From the NCBI GenBank assembly GCA_964397995.1, contig CAYNLG010000039.1, positions 1 through 33,715 on the forward strand: a stretch of 33,715 bases of DNA, read 5' to 3'. The DNA comes from CAYNLG01 sp964397995. Lineage in GTDB: Bacteria; Planctomycetota; Phycisphaerae; FEN-1346. The notes under the pieces were generated by a model, which was not told the DNA's origin, ran no database searches, and was given only the letters and a program-made list of their open reading frames with translations. How positions within the stretch are numbered: position 1 is the first letter of the stretch; every line of letters begins with the position of its first letter. The position numbers were made by a program, and so were the translations under genes. Below are positions 14,643 through 23,479 of the stretch, piece by piece.

Positions 14643-15401
14643 GTGAAGCTCGACCTGCACGTCCACAGCGCGGAGCGGTCGGCGTGCGGCCGCGCGCCCG
14701 AGGAGGACATGATCCGGGCGGCGCGCCGGTTCGGCCTGGACGGCCTCGGCTTCACGGACCACGAGAAGCTGGTGCCCGAGGAGCGGCTCGAGGACCTCAA
14801 CCGCCGCCACGCCCCGTTCAAGGTCTTCGGCGGCATCGAGATTCACGTCGTCGAGGGCGAGGACATCCTCGTCTACGGCGTCCGCGACCCCGACCTGGAG
14901 TCGCCGGACTGGGCGTGGCCGGACCTCAGGCGCCTGGTCCGCCAGTACGACGGGTTCGCGGTGCTGGCCCACCCGTTCCGGTTCCGGGGCCACATCGCCA
15001 TCGACGTGGACGCCCACCCCCCCGACGCCATCGAGATGCACTCGGTCCACATCCCGCGCAGCGACGAGCGGCGGATCAAGAGCGTGGCCCAGCGGGTGGG
15101 GGCGCGGCTGGTGGTGAACTCCGACGCGCATATCAAGAAAGCCGTGGGCATCTATTACAATTATCTGACCGGCGAGCCGCAGGACGAACGCGAGCTGGTG
15201 GCCGAACTCCGGGCCGGGGCGTACACCTGCCAGGGGATGGCCGGGCGGCTGGACCGGCTGAACCGGTCGGTCGCGAAGCGCGAGGAGGAGGTGCGGAAGT
15301 ACCTGGCGAAGGGGTACGACGCGCGGCGGTACGCGGCCAAGACGGGGGGAAGCATGACGCATTTCGAGGTGGTGCGGGCGGGGAAGTCGTATCGGATTTG
15401 A
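14643..15401 (+). CDS. PHP-domain metal-dependent phosphoesterase
   Basis: A 252-aa PHP-family protein. Metal-binding motifs appear in order: DLHVHS (H6, H8), FTDHEK (D39, H40), GGIEIHV (E66), VLAHPFRF (H110), IEMHSVH (around 130-136) and NSDAHIKK (D161, H163). All the residues needed for the trinuclear metal site appear present. Such stand-alone PHP proteins hydrolyse phosphoesters such as histidinol phosphate, nucleotides or 3',5'-diphosphates; the substrate cannot be told from sequence. The start is a GTG at 14643 with GGGGAGG upstream. The C-terminal tail (about 215-252) is basic. Probably co-transcribed with the preceding gene. Confidence 0.88.
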   Translation: MKLDLHVHSAERSACGRAPEEDMIRAARRFGLDGLGFTDHEKLVPEERLEDLNRRHAPFKVFGGIEIHVVEGEDILVYGVRDPDLESPDWAWPDLRRLVRQYDGFAVLAHPFRFRGHIAIDVDAHPPDAIEMHSVHIPRSDERRIKSVAQRVGARLVVNSDAHIKKAVGIYYNYLTGEPQDERELVAELRAGAYTCQGMAGRLDRLNRSVAKREEEVRKYLAKGYDARRYAAKTGGSMTHFEVVRAGKSYRI

Positions 15402-15477
15402 CGCGCGGCACGGACGTGGCGCCGCCGCGGTAGCCGTGACGGGCCGGCCACGGCCGGCCCGGCGCCGCGGCTTCGGT

Positions 15478-15506
15478 TTGCCCCGCCGGCAAATCCAAGG
15501 TATACT
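15478..15506 (+). promoter_or_regulatory. Sigma-70-type promoter of the LEPR-XLL/SBBP gene
   Basis: TTGCCC (15478-15483), a 17-nt spacer, and TATACT (15501-15506). The predicted start near 15513 leaves a leader of about 26 nt with a GGGGGGAGG site just before the ATG at 15539. Confidence 0.72.
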
Positions 15507-15538
15507 CTTAGCAAGACCCTATCCGAAGGGGGGAGGCC

Positions 15539-18391
15539 ATGGCCGCCCAGCCGTCCGACCGCCGTCCGTGTTTCGAGCCGCTCGAGCCGCGCCTCTTGCT
15601 GGATGCCGCGCCGGGGGCCATCGAGGTCTTTCGCACGGCGCCGGCGCTTTTCGCCGAGAACCAGGGCCAGTGGGCCGACGAGGCCGTCCGGTTCGTCCAC
15701 GACGGCGCCGGGTGCGACGTCGCGATGACCGACGCCGGGCCCGTCTTCCGCCTCGTCCGCGAGGTGCCGGGCACCGGCGCCGGCGAAGGGGGCGCGGCCG
15801 ACCCGCTGCCGCCGGACCCGTCGGGCACCGAGCCGGCGGCGCTGGAGGCGCTCCAGTTCTCGGCCTCGTTCGTCGGGGCCAACGCCGTGACGCCCGTCGG
15901 CCGGGACCCGGCCGAGACGCGGTTCCACTACTTTGTCGGCGACGAGGCCGCCTGGCGCAGCGACGTGGCGAGTTACGAGACGGTCGCGTGGGAGGGCCTC
16001 TACGACGGCATCGACCTCTTCACCTGGGGGCAGCGGGACAGTCTGAAGTACGAGTTCCACGTCGCGCCGGGGGCGGACTGGGCGGCCATCGCGGTCACGT
16101 ATGAGGGCATCGAGGGCCTGTCGATCGACGACGCGGGGGCCCTGCACGTGGCCCTGGGCGACGCCTGGGGCGAGGTGGTGGACGACGTCCCGTATATCTA
16201 CCAGCTCATCGACGGCGAGGAGGTCGAGGTCGCGGGCGCGTTCGCCCTGATCGACGCGACCACGTACGCCTTCGAGGTCACGGGCGCCTACGACCCGTCG
16301 CGCGAGCTGGTCATCGACCCGGACTTACTCTGGAGCACGTACCTGGGTGGCAGCGATAGCGACCGGGGCAATGGCATCGCCGTGGACGCCGCCGGCAACG
16401 CTTTGGTCACGGGCGAGACAGAGTCGTCCGGCTGGGTCTCGGGTGGCTGGGACACGAGCCTTGGCGGCAGCTATGACGGATTCGTCGTCAAACTCAGCCC
16501 CTCAGGCGGCCACCTCTGGAGCACGTACCTGGGCGGCAGCGAAGACGACCTAAGCCGTGGCATCGCCGTGGACATGTCCGGGAACGCCCTGGTCACGGGC
16601 GAGACAGAGTCGTCCGGCTGGGTCTCGGGCGGCTGGGACACGAGCCACGGCGGCGGCTCAGACGCGTTCGTCGTCAAACTCAGCCCGTCGGGCGACCACC
16701 TCTGGAGCACGTACCTGGGCGGCAGCGAAGACGACCGCGGCTATGGCATCGCCGTGGACGCCGCCGGGAACGCCCTGGTCACGGGCCGAACGTATTCGTC
16801 CGGCTGGGTCTCGGGCGGCTGGGACACGAGCCACGGCGGCGGCTGGGACGCGTTTGTCGTCAGACTCAGCCCCTCGGGCGACCATCTCTGGAGCACATAC
16901 TTGGGCGGGGGCGAATGGGACTTCGGCTTTGGCATCGCCGTGGACATGTCCGGGAACGCCCTGGTCACGGGCTACACATTTTCGTCCGGCTGGGTCTCGG
17001 GTGGCTGGGACACGAGCCACGGCGGCAGCTATGACGGATTCGTCGTCAAACTCAGCCCGTCGGGCGACCACCTCTGGAGCAGCTACCTGGGCGGCAGCGG
17101 AACGGACTACGGCTATGGCATCGCCGTGGACGCCGCCGGTAACGCTTTGGTCACGGGCCGAACGGATTCGGCCGGCTGGGTCTCGGGTGGCTGGGACACG
17201 AGCCTTGGCGGCAACTATGACGGATTCGTCGTCAAACTCAGCCCGTCGGGCGACCACCTCTGGAGCACGTACCTGGGTGGCAGCGAACACGACTACGGCA
17301 AGGGCATCGCCGTGGACGCCTCCGGCAACGCTTTGGTCACGGGCGAAACGGGTTCGTCCGGCTGGGTCTCGGGCGGCTGGGACACGAGCTATGGCGGCGA
17401 CATGGACGCGTTCGTCGTCAGACTCAGCCCCTCGGGCGACCATCTCTGGAGCACCTACCTGGGCGGCAGCAACGGTGACTACGGCTATGGCATCGCCGTG
17501 GACGCCGCCGGCAACGCCCTGGTCACGGGCCGGACGAATTCGTCCGGTTGGGTCTCGGGCGGCTGGGACACGAGCTACAACGGCGGCGGCTATGACGGAT
17601 TCGTGGCGAAGCTGGAACCAGGAGCGCCGCTTGAGGTTGCCGGGCACGCCGTTTGCGACGGGGACGCGCAGCGGACGATAGTAAGGTCGGTGGCCCTCAG
17701 CTTCTCGGACGACGTCTCGGCGAGTCTGGACGCGGCCGACCTCGTCCTCGTCAACACGTCCACGGGCCAAACGGTCAACCCCGTTTACATGGCCATCTTT
17801 TGGGAGCCGGCCACGAACACGGCCACCTGGTTGTTCCCGGGACTCGGTGGCTCGCTCACCGACGGCCTTTACACGGCCACGTTGCCGGCGGGCAGTGTGC
17901 AAAGCGCCGCCAGCTTGCTGAGCGAGGACTACGTCTTCACCTTGCACCGTCTGGCCGGCGACGCCGATGGCGACGGCACGGTCACGACGGCGGACTACTT
18001 CACGATGGCGGCCCACTGGTACGACCCCGCGACGCCGGGCGAAGGCGACTTCGACGGCAGCGGCTTCGTCACGACGGGCGACTACTTCCTCCTGGCCGGG
18101 AACTGGTACGTCTCGGTCTGGGACCTCGGGGGCGGGGGCGGCGGCGTCGAGACGACGGCGCCGGCGGGCCTCGTGGACGAGGGCGCGGCGACGGGGACGG
18201 CGGCCCCGGCGGCGCGGCGGGCCGCGCTTGCCGTCAGCGGCGCCCGGGCGCTCCCGCGCGGCGTGCGGGTGGAGCTGGCGGCCCGGGCGGCCCGGGCGGC
18301 GGTGCGCGCGCGGCGGGCGGCGCGGTCCGACGACGGCGCGGAGGACGACCCGTCGGTGCTTGCGGCACTCGAGCCGCTCGCGATGGCGTAG
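15539..18391 (+). CDS. Secreted LEPR-XLL / SBBP beta-propeller / dockerin protein
   Basis: A 950-aa surface or secreted protein of planctomycete type. Residues 12-22 (FEPLEPRLLLD) are the LEPR-XLL motif seen at the N-terminus of giant planctomycete exported proteins. Residues 30-262 (ENQGQW, VRFVHDG, FHYFVGDEAAWRSDV, YDGIDLFTWG, YEFHVAPGAD) match the domain that commonly precedes SBBP repeats. Seven 62-residue SBBP repeats follow (residues 264-697; each begins LWSTYLGG or a variant and contains GIAV, GNALVTG, SGWVSGGWDTS). Next is an Ig-like segment, then a dockerin with two calcium loops (DADGDGTVTTADYF and DFDGSGFVTTGDYF, about 807-862). The last 90 residues are Ala/Arg-rich. A carbohydrate- or cohesin-linked role is inferred. 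Confidence 0.88.
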   Translation: MAAQPSDRRPCFEPLEPRLLLDAAPGAIEVFRTAPALFAENQGQWADEAVRFVHDGAGCDVAMTDAGPVFRLVREVPGTGAGEGGAADPLPPDPSGTEPAALEALQFSASFVGANAVTPVGRDPAETRFHYFVGDEAAWRSDVASYETVAWEGLYDGIDLFTWGQRDSLKYEFHVAPGADWAAIAVTYEGIEGLSIDDAGALHVALGDAWGEVVDDVPYIYQLIDGEEVEVAGAFALIDATTYAFEVTGAYDPSRELVIDPDLLWSTYLGGSDSDRGNGIAVDAAGNALVTGETESSGWVSGGWDTSLGGSYDGFVVKLSPSGGHLWSTYLGGSEDDLSRGIAVDMSGNALVTGETESSGWVSGGWDTSHGGGSDAFVVKLSPSGDHLWSTYLGGSEDDRGYGIAVDAAGNALVTGRTYSSGWVSGGWDTSHGGGWDAFVVRLSPSGDHLWSTYLGGGEWDFGFGIAVDMSGNALVTGYTFSSGWVSGGWDTSHGGSYDGFVVKLSPSGDHLWSSYLGGSGTDYGYGIAVDAAGNALVTGRTDSAGWVSGGWDTSLGGNYDGFVVKLSPSGDHLWSTYLGGSEHDYGKGIAVDASGNALVTGETGSSGWVSGGWDTSYGGDMDAFVVRLSPSGDHLWSTYLGGSNGDYGYGIAVDAAGNALVTGRTNSSGWVSGGWDTSYNGGGYDGFVAKLEPGAPLEVAGHAVCDGDAQRTIVRSVALSFSDDVSASLDAADLVLVNTSTGQTVNPVYMAIFWEPATNTATWLFPGLGGSLTDGLYTATLPAGSVQSAASLLSEDYVFTLHRLAGDADGDGTVTTADYFTMAAHWYDPATPGEGDFDGSGFVTTGDYFLLAGNWYVSVWDLGGGGGGVETTAPAGLVDEGAATGTAAPAARRAALAVSGARALPRGVRVELAARAARAAVRARRAARSDDGAEDDPSVLAALEPLAMA
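16328..17629 (+). repeat. Seven 186-bp tandem repeats inside the SBBP gene
   Basis: Units start at 16328, 16514, 16700, 16886, 17072, 17258 and 17444, each encoding one 62-residue propeller repeat. Long stretches are identical at the nucleotide level between units, including silent positions. This implies recent duplication or ongoing gene conversion. The variable patches sit after YLGG and around the segment following GNALVTG. Confidence 0.9.
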
Positions 18392-18660
18392 AAGCGGGTG
18401 AAGGCGGAATACAGGCAAAAACGGCAAGACGGGAAAACGACAAAACGGATAGCGGCAAGAAGGAAAACATCAGACCACAGCCATAGCGGTGCCACAAAGC
18501 CGCCGCCGTCCATAGAAAACGGCAACAGCAACGAAACGAAACTCACGGGCAGGATGCCCGTGCTACGAACGGCAAACGACAAGCGCGGCGGCGAGCGCCG
18601 CGGCGAAAAGGCAACACTCACGGGCAGGATGCCCCGTGCTGCGCTGAAGCCTCCGGCCGC
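18392..18660. other. Intergenic region with A-rich and palindromic repeats
   Basis: Between the convergent SBBP gene and the gene ending at 18661. The first 150 bp are A/G-rich low-complexity sequence (ACGGCAAGACGGGAAAACGA and similar). Two copies of a palindromic repeat follow at 18544-18567 and 18619-18640. No gene is seen. Confidence 0.6.
18544..18640 (-). repeat. Two copies of a dispersed palindromic repeat
   Basis: Copies at 18544-18567 and 18619-18640. On the minus strand the first reads CGTAGCACGGGCATCC, then TGCCCGTG, forming a CACGGGCA/TGCCCGTG inverted repeat. The second copy has one extra G in the arm. Related copies occur at 23774-23797, 23846-23869 and 23889-23910. REP/MITE-like, mechanism unknown. 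Confidence 0.75.
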
Positions 18661-20349
18661 CTACGGCCTCTTCGGCAGGGCCAGGAGCAGGATGTGGGCG
18701 TCGTAGGGCCCCTGTTTCTCTTTCTGGATCGCGCGGACGGTGGGGGTCTGGGTGATGCCGTCCGTGTGGCCGTCGTCGCCGGAGGAGCGGCTGACGGCGG
18801 CCAGGCCGCCCCGGGTGCGGCCGATGCGGACGTTCTCGCAGCCGGGCAGGTGGCTGGAGAACAGGAGCACCGTCATGTCCGGGTTGAACGCGGCCACGTA
18901 GGGGCCGCCGTACTTGCGGCCGGTGCCGGGATGGGTGTAGAAGGCGTTCGGGGTCTGGATGAGGCCGGTGGCGGTGGCGCCGCAGAAGGCGATGGAGGTG
19001 TCGTCGAGGAACTCGATGTGCTGGATGTTGGCGAAGTTGGGGGCGCCTCGGTCGCGGGCGGAGGCGAAGGTGTCGGGGACGTAGGCGAGCCAGAGGTTCC
19101 AGGCGGTGACCTCGTGGGATTTCGGGTCGATGCGCATGAGGTAGGCCAGGGAGTTGGCGTTCTTCATGCCCCAGCTGCTCATGCCGAAGGCGGTCTTGCC
19201 GGTGGGGCGGTGGACGTCGGTCGGCTGGCGGGTGAAGATCGAGTTGCCGCCGTCCGACCAGCCGCCCACGAGCAGGTCGCCGCCCGGGGCGATGGCGGCG
19301 GCGCGTGCGGCGGAGTCGGAGACGAGGCCGTCGTCGTTGCCCTGGCCGTCGCGGAGGTTGCGGGAGGGCCATTCCCAGAGGGTGACGAGCTTGCGGCCAT
19401 CGGGGCTGTACTTGTAGAGGAAGGGCTGGCGCCAGGGCTCGCGGCCGGTGCTGGTGTTGCGGTCGCCGCCATACCAGAAGCAGCCGGTGTCGGGCTCGAC
19501 GGCGCGGAGGCCCACCTTGCCGCCCGAGCCCGTCTCGGTGAGTTTCTGAAGGGTGCGTCCGTCGCGGCTGATCTTGGTGACGCCGTGGACCTGGAGGTAG
19601 ACGTTGCCCTGGCGGTCGGTCCAGAGCTGGTCGGCGGGGGTGCGGTGCCCTTCGAGGATCCAGACCCACTCGACGCGGTTGGCGACGGGGTCGAGGCGCA
19701 TGACGTAGACGTCGCCGGAGCGCTGGACGCCGCCGTACTCGTAGGGGCCGTACTCCGGGCCGCGCCGGCGGCGGCGCCGGTTGCCGGTGGGGGGCTCGGG
19801 CACCTCGGGAACCGGGATCGACTTGGCGACGCCGGCCTCGCGGGCGAGGCCCCGGAAGGCGTCGGTGCAGCGGCCGGCCAGGAGGAGGGCCTTGCCGTCG
19901 CCGGAGAGGCAGCCGGTGGAGATGGTGGCGACGCCCCAGTCGAAGCGGATGACCTTGAGGACGCGCGTCAGGCCGGGGGCGTAGAAGACCAGCATGCCGG
20001 CGGCGTCGGGGTCGCGGTCGGAGAGGACCTTGCGGCCCTTGTGGGTGTCGCCGAAGGGGTCGAGACCCTGGTGGCGGCCCTTGCCGAGGAGGACGGGGCG
20101 CGGGGTGGCGGGGAACTGGGGGCCCCATGCGTTGCCGAACGCCACCACGCCGCCTCCCGGCATCCCGGCCACCGCGACGAACTCCTCGAGGCCGGGGCCG
20201 CCGAAGTAGGTGGCGGCAACGACGCTCATCTTGGGGCCTTGGGCGGCCTTTTCGGTAAACTGTTCATAGCGGCCGGCGCGGGCGGGCGTCGCGGTGAAGG
20301 CGAGCGCGAGCAGGACCGCGAGCGCGGCCAAGGTCGGTCGGATACGCAT
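18661..20349 (-). CDS. Secreted propeller-like protein of unknown function
   Basis: A 562-aa exported protein. I chose the ATG at 20349 because it gives a signal peptide (MRIRPTLAALAVLLALAFTA, cleavage near ARA) and follows a GGAGAGG site. The in-frame extension to 20826 would run antisense through the sulfatase gene. The mature part has repeated blade-like segments: VAATYFGGPGLEEFVAVAGM, GVATISTGCLSGDGKALLLA, VYVMRLDPVANRVEWVW, YKYSPDGRKLVTLWEW, and YLMRIDPKSHEVTAWNLWLA. These suggest a beta-propeller related to SBBP proteins. A basic insert (GNRRRRRRGPEYGPYEYGG) is odd. No catalytic motif is recognised. Transcribed away from the sulfatase. Confidence 0.7.
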   Translation of the reverse strand: MRIRPTLAALAVLLALAFTATPARAGRYEQFTEKAAQGPKMSVVAATYFGGPGLEEFVAVAGMPGGGVVAFGNAWGPQFPATPRPVLLGKGRHQGLDPFGDTHKGRKVLSDRDPDAAGMLVFYAPGLTRVLKVIRFDWGVATISTGCLSGDGKALLLAGRCTDAFRGLAREAGVAKSIPVPEVPEPPTGNRRRRRRGPEYGPYEYGGVQRSGDVYVMRLDPVANRVEWVWILEGHRTPADQLWTDRQGNVYLQVHGVTKISRDGRTLQKLTETGSGGKVGLRAVEPDTGCFWYGGDRNTSTGREPWRQPFLYKYSPDGRKLVTLWEWPSRNLRDGQGNDDGLVSDSAARAAAIAPGGDLLVGGWSDGGNSIFTRQPTDVHRPTGKTAFGMSSWGMKNANSLAYLMRIDPKSHEVTAWNLWLAYVPDTFASARDRGAPNFANIQHIEFLDDTSIAFCGATATGLIQTPNAFYTHPGTGRKYGGPYVAAFNPDMTVLLFSSHLPGCENVRIGRTRGGLAAVSRSSGDDGHTDGITQTPTVRAIQKEKQGPYDAHILLLALPKRP

Positions 20350-20653
20350 CAGGGCACCTCTCCTTGCGTGTGCGGGCACGTCGGTTCGTCGGATGGCGTT
20401 TCTGAGGGCGGCCGGGACGGGCGGTCCGCGGCCGCCGCTCGGTCTCTTATACGCACGGACCCGGCCGGCGCCGACGCGGGCGGCCCCGGTTGCGGGGAAC
20501 CTGGCGCCTGGCGAGCGCCCCGGCGGGGGACGCTTGCCCCCCTGTCCCGGGCGCGGTACCGTGCGGGCACGCCGCCCTGTTGAACCGGCGGGCGCGGCCG
20601 AGGCGTCGGACGGTTTCGGCGCGTGGGCCGGCGCCGCCGACAAAGGAACGCTG
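20350..20653. other. Divergent intergenic region
   Basis: The shared upstream region of the secreted protein (minus) and the sulfatase (plus). A minus-strand TATAAG (20446-20451) could be a -10 box but lacks a good -35. A plus-strand candidate promoter is listed separately. No small gene or RNA is evident. Confidence 0.5.
20534..20562 (+). promoter_or_regulatory. Possible sulfatase promoter
   Basis: TTGCCC (20534-20539), a 17-nt spacer, and TACCGT (20557-20562). The -35 box and spacing are identical to the promoters at 8758 and 15478, but the -10 box is weak. Confidence 0.35.
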
Positions 20654-22099
20654 ATGCCGCGCGAGACCGACGACCGCCCGAACATCCTGCTCCTCATGAC
20701 CGACCAGCAGCGGGGCGACTGCCTCGGCCTGGACGGGCACCCGGTGCTCCAGACGCCGAACCTGGACCACCTCGGGGCGACCGGGTTCCACTTCCGGCGG
20801 GCATACACGGCATGCCCGGTGTGCATTCCCGCGCGGCGAACGCTGATGACGGGGCAGACGCCGGCCCATCACGGCGTGCTGATGAACTATCACACGTGGC
20901 TGGACGGGCCGACGCTGCCGGGGGAGCTCGCCAAGGCCGGCTACCAGACGCACCTGGTGGGCAAGCTCCATCTGTGGCCGCACCGGAAGCGGTACGGTTT
21001 CGAGAGCGAGCAGTGGTCGGACACCCCGCGGCCGGACCGGGACGACGATTACCAGCGGTTCCTCAGGCGGCACGGGGCCGACGGGCCGCGCCTGAGCGCC
21101 GCCCACGGGATGAACTCGAACGGGTGGAACGTGCGGCCGTGGCACCTGGACGAGCGGTACCATTTTACGAATTGGTGCGCGTCGATGGCCATCGACTTTC
21201 TGGAGCGGCGGGACCCGACGCGGCCGTTCTTCCTGAAGGTCAGCTTCATCCACCCGCACCAGCCCTGCACCCCGCCGCGCGACCTCTACGACCGGTACCT
21301 CGGCATGGACCTGCCGGAGCCGTACGTGGGCGACTGGGCCCGCGTGTACGACGCGCCGCGGCGGGGCCTGCCGGTGGCGGCGTGGCGGGTGTGCCTGGAG
21401 CGGGCGCTGATGCGTCAGTACCGGGCGGCGTACTGGGCGTCGATTACGCATATTGACAGCCAGATCGGCCGTCTCGTGGAGTGCCTGCCGCGGAACACGG
21501 TGGTCCTGTTCCTCTCGGACCACGGCGAGATGCTGGGCGACCACCAGTGGATCCGGAAGCGGTCGGCCTACGAGCCGTCGGCCCGGGTGCCCTTCCTGGT
21601 AAACCTGCCCGGGCGCGTCGGCATCGCGGGCGGCCGCGCCATCGACGCGCCGGTCGAGCTGATGGACGTGATGCCGACGCTGCTGGACCTGGCGGGGTGC
21701 GACGTGCCGGAGACGTGCGACGGGCGGAGCCTGGTGCCGCTGATGCGCGGCGACGCGGGGGATTGGCGGGCGTTCGTGCATGGCGAGTGCGCCGAGATGC
21801 CCACCGCCGGGACCGGCCAGCAGTACCTGACCGACGGGCACCGCAAGTACATCTGGTTGCCCGGCCAGGGGCAGGAGCAGTACTTCGACCTGGACGCCGA
21901 CCCGCGGGAGATGCACGACCTGGCGGCCGACCCGGACCGGGCGGACGAGGTGGCGGCGTGGCGGGAGCGGCTGGTGGAGATGCTTGCCGGGCGGCCGGAG
22001 GGGTTCACCGAGGGCGGGCGGCTGCGGAAACTCGACGGGCCGACGGCGTTCTGCCTGCCGGGGTTCGAGCGTCCGGCGGGGATGGAGGGGCGGGTGTAG
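20654..22099 (+). CDS. Type I sulfatase (arylsulfatase family)
   Basis: A 481-aa formylglycine-dependent sulfatase that hydrolyses sulfate esters, in planctomycetes often from sulfated polysaccharides. The N-terminal metal site is RPNILLLMTDQQRGD. The maturation signature is C57-I-P-A-R in ACPVCIPARRTLMTGQ, so C57 would become formylglycine. Later are LVGKLHLWPHRK, VSFIHPHQPCTPP and LFLSDHGEMLGDHQW (second metal and substrate residues). The C-terminal half has the usual YFDLDADPREMHDLA. The ATG at 20654 follows AAGGAA and gives the standard N-terminus. No signal peptide is seen, so it may act in the cytoplasm. It converges on the radical-SAM maturase with only 9 nt between them. Confidence 0.92.
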   Translation: MPRETDDRPNILLLMTDQQRGDCLGLDGHPVLQTPNLDHLGATGFHFRRAYTACPVCIPARRTLMTGQTPAHHGVLMNYHTWLDGPTLPGELAKAGYQTHLVGKLHLWPHRKRYGFESEQWSDTPRPDRDDDYQRFLRRHGADGPRLSAAHGMNSNGWNVRPWHLDERYHFTNWCASMAIDFLERRDPTRPFFLKVSFIHPHQPCTPPRDLYDRYLGMDLPEPYVGDWARVYDAPRRGLPVAAWRVCLERALMRQYRAAYWASITHIDSQIGRLVECLPRNTVVLFLSDHGEMLGDHQWIRKRSAYEPSARVPFLVNLPGRVGIAGGRAIDAPVELMDVMPTLLDLAGCDVPETCDGRSLVPLMRGDAGDWRAFVHGECAEMPTAGTGQQYLTDGHRKYIWLPGQGQEQYFDLDADPREMHDLAADPDRADEVAAWRERLVEMLAGRPEGFTEGGRLRKLDGPTAFCLPGFERPAGMEGRV

Positions 22100-22108
22100 G
22101 CGGCCGCG

Positions 22109-23389
22109 TCAGGCCTTCCGGCCGCAGCACCGCTTGTACTTTCGCCCGGAGCCGCACGGGCACGGGTCGTTGCGGCCGACCTTGCCGGGCATCGGGCCGG
22201 GCGCGACGCGGATGGCCGCCTCGTCCAGTTCCGGCGCGTCCCCCCGCGGCGGGAGTTTGCCGGCCCGCAGGTACTCGGCGATGCGCCGGAGTTCCGGCAG
22301 CGCCTCGCGGTAGAACAGCTTGTACCCCTCGCAGAAGTGGTTCCACCGGGCCGGGTCGGTGCCGATCGGCCGGTGATGCTTCGGGCACCCGCCGTGGCAG
22401 AGCGGCAGGAACTCGCAGTCGCGGCAGGCCCCCGGCAGGTCGGTCTTCAGGGCGGCGAACGCGGCCAGCCGGTCGCTCCGGACGAGGTCTTCGAGCGGCG
22501 TCTCGGTGATGTTCCCGAGCTTCCACTCCGCGTAGACGAAATGGTCGCAGGCGTAGAGGTCGCCGTTCCATTCCAGGACGTGGGCGGCGGCGCACCGCTC
22601 GCTCTGGCAGCAGGTGGAGGCGCGGCCGAAGAGGATCTGGTGGATGCAGGTGTCGATGAAGCGGACGCTGACCTTGCCGACGTCGCGGGCGGCCCACTGC
22701 TCGAAGACATCGAGCATGAAGCGGCCGTAGGCCTGGCCGCCGCACGAGAACGCGGTCGGCTCGTCCGAGCCCGGGAGACGTTCGAGGATGGGGATGAACT
22801 GGACGTACTGGACGCCGCGGTTGACGAGGAACCGGTAGATGTTGGCCCCGTGGGCAACGGTCGCGCGGTTGAGGGTCGCCAGGACGTTGTACTCGACGCC
22901 GGCGGCCTGGAGGCGCTCCAGGCCGGCCCAGGCGCGGTCGAAGCTGCCCTGCCCCGCGCGGTCGAGGCGGAAGGCGTCGTGGACCTGCTTCGGGCCGTCG
23001 ATGGAGATGCCGACCAGGAACCCTTCGTCCTTCAGCAAGGCGCACCACTCGTCGGTGATGAGCGTCCCGTTGGTCTGGAACGCGTTCGTGACGGTCTGGT
23101 CCTCGCGGGCATACTGCTTCTGGAGGTCGACCGCGCGGCGATAGAAGTCGAGTCCGGCGAGCATCGGTTCGCCGCCCTGCCAGCCGAACTCGACGCGCTC
23201 GCCCTGGCAGGCGAGGTTCTGGCGGACGTAGCTTTCGAGGACCTCGTCGGTCATCCGGAACCCGGCCCGGTCCACGCCGGGGTACAGGGCGTCCGGCTTC
23301 ATCGTGTAGTAGCAGTAGCGGCAATCGAGGTTGCAGACCCCGCACACCGGCTTGGCCATGATGTGAAAGGGTTGGAGGATGCGGCTCAC
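22109..23389 (-). CDS. Anaerobic sulfatase-maturating radical SAM enzyme with SEC-C motif
   Basis: A 426-aa radical SAM/SPASM protein of the anSME family, which oxidises the active-site Cys or Ser of sulfatases to formylglycine without oxygen. The radical SAM cluster is C19-x3-C23-x2-C26 in CNLDCRYCYY. FGWQGGEPMLAG and QTNGTLI follow as in anSMEs. The SPASM cysteines are in TCCQSERC, DLYACDHFVY and CRDCEFLPLCHGGCPKHH. The C-terminus adds a SEC-C zinc motif (GRNDPCPCGSGRKYKRCCG), seen in some but not all homologues. I chose the GTG at 23389 (GGAG 9 nt upstream), because the longer frame to 23656 has no family similarity. The adjacent sulfatase is the natural substrate. Confidence 0.9.
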   Translation of the reverse strand: MSRILQPFHIMAKPVCGVCNLDCRYCYYTMKPDALYPGVDRAGFRMTDEVLESYVRQNLACQGERVEFGWQGGEPMLAGLDFYRRAVDLQKQYAREDQTVTNAFQTNGTLITDEWCALLKDEGFLVGISIDGPKQVHDAFRLDRAGQGSFDRAWAGLERLQAAGVEYNVLATLNRATVAHGANIYRFLVNRGVQYVQFIPILERLPGSDEPTAFSCGGQAYGRFMLDVFEQWAARDVGKVSVRFIDTCIHQILFGRASTCCQSERCAAAHVLEWNGDLYACDHFVYAEWKLGNITETPLEDLVRSDRLAAFAALKTDLPGACRDCEFLPLCHGGCPKHHRPIGTDPARWNHFCEGYKLFYREALPELRRIAEYLRAGKLPPRGDAPELDEAAIRVAPGPMPGKVGRNDPCPCGSGRKYKRCCGRKA

Positions 23390-23479
23390 GTCGGGGGACT
23401 CCGGGGTCCACGGGGGCCGGGGCGTCGTGTCGCGGGGTATGGTACGGGCGCGGGGGCAGCGCGGCAAGGGCGGACCGGC

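Noticed and set aside
18694..20583. A 629-codon plus-strand frame opposite the secreted protein gene
   Set aside because: Val/Gly/Asp-rich antisense product; the minus-strand gene has a signal peptide and ribosome site.
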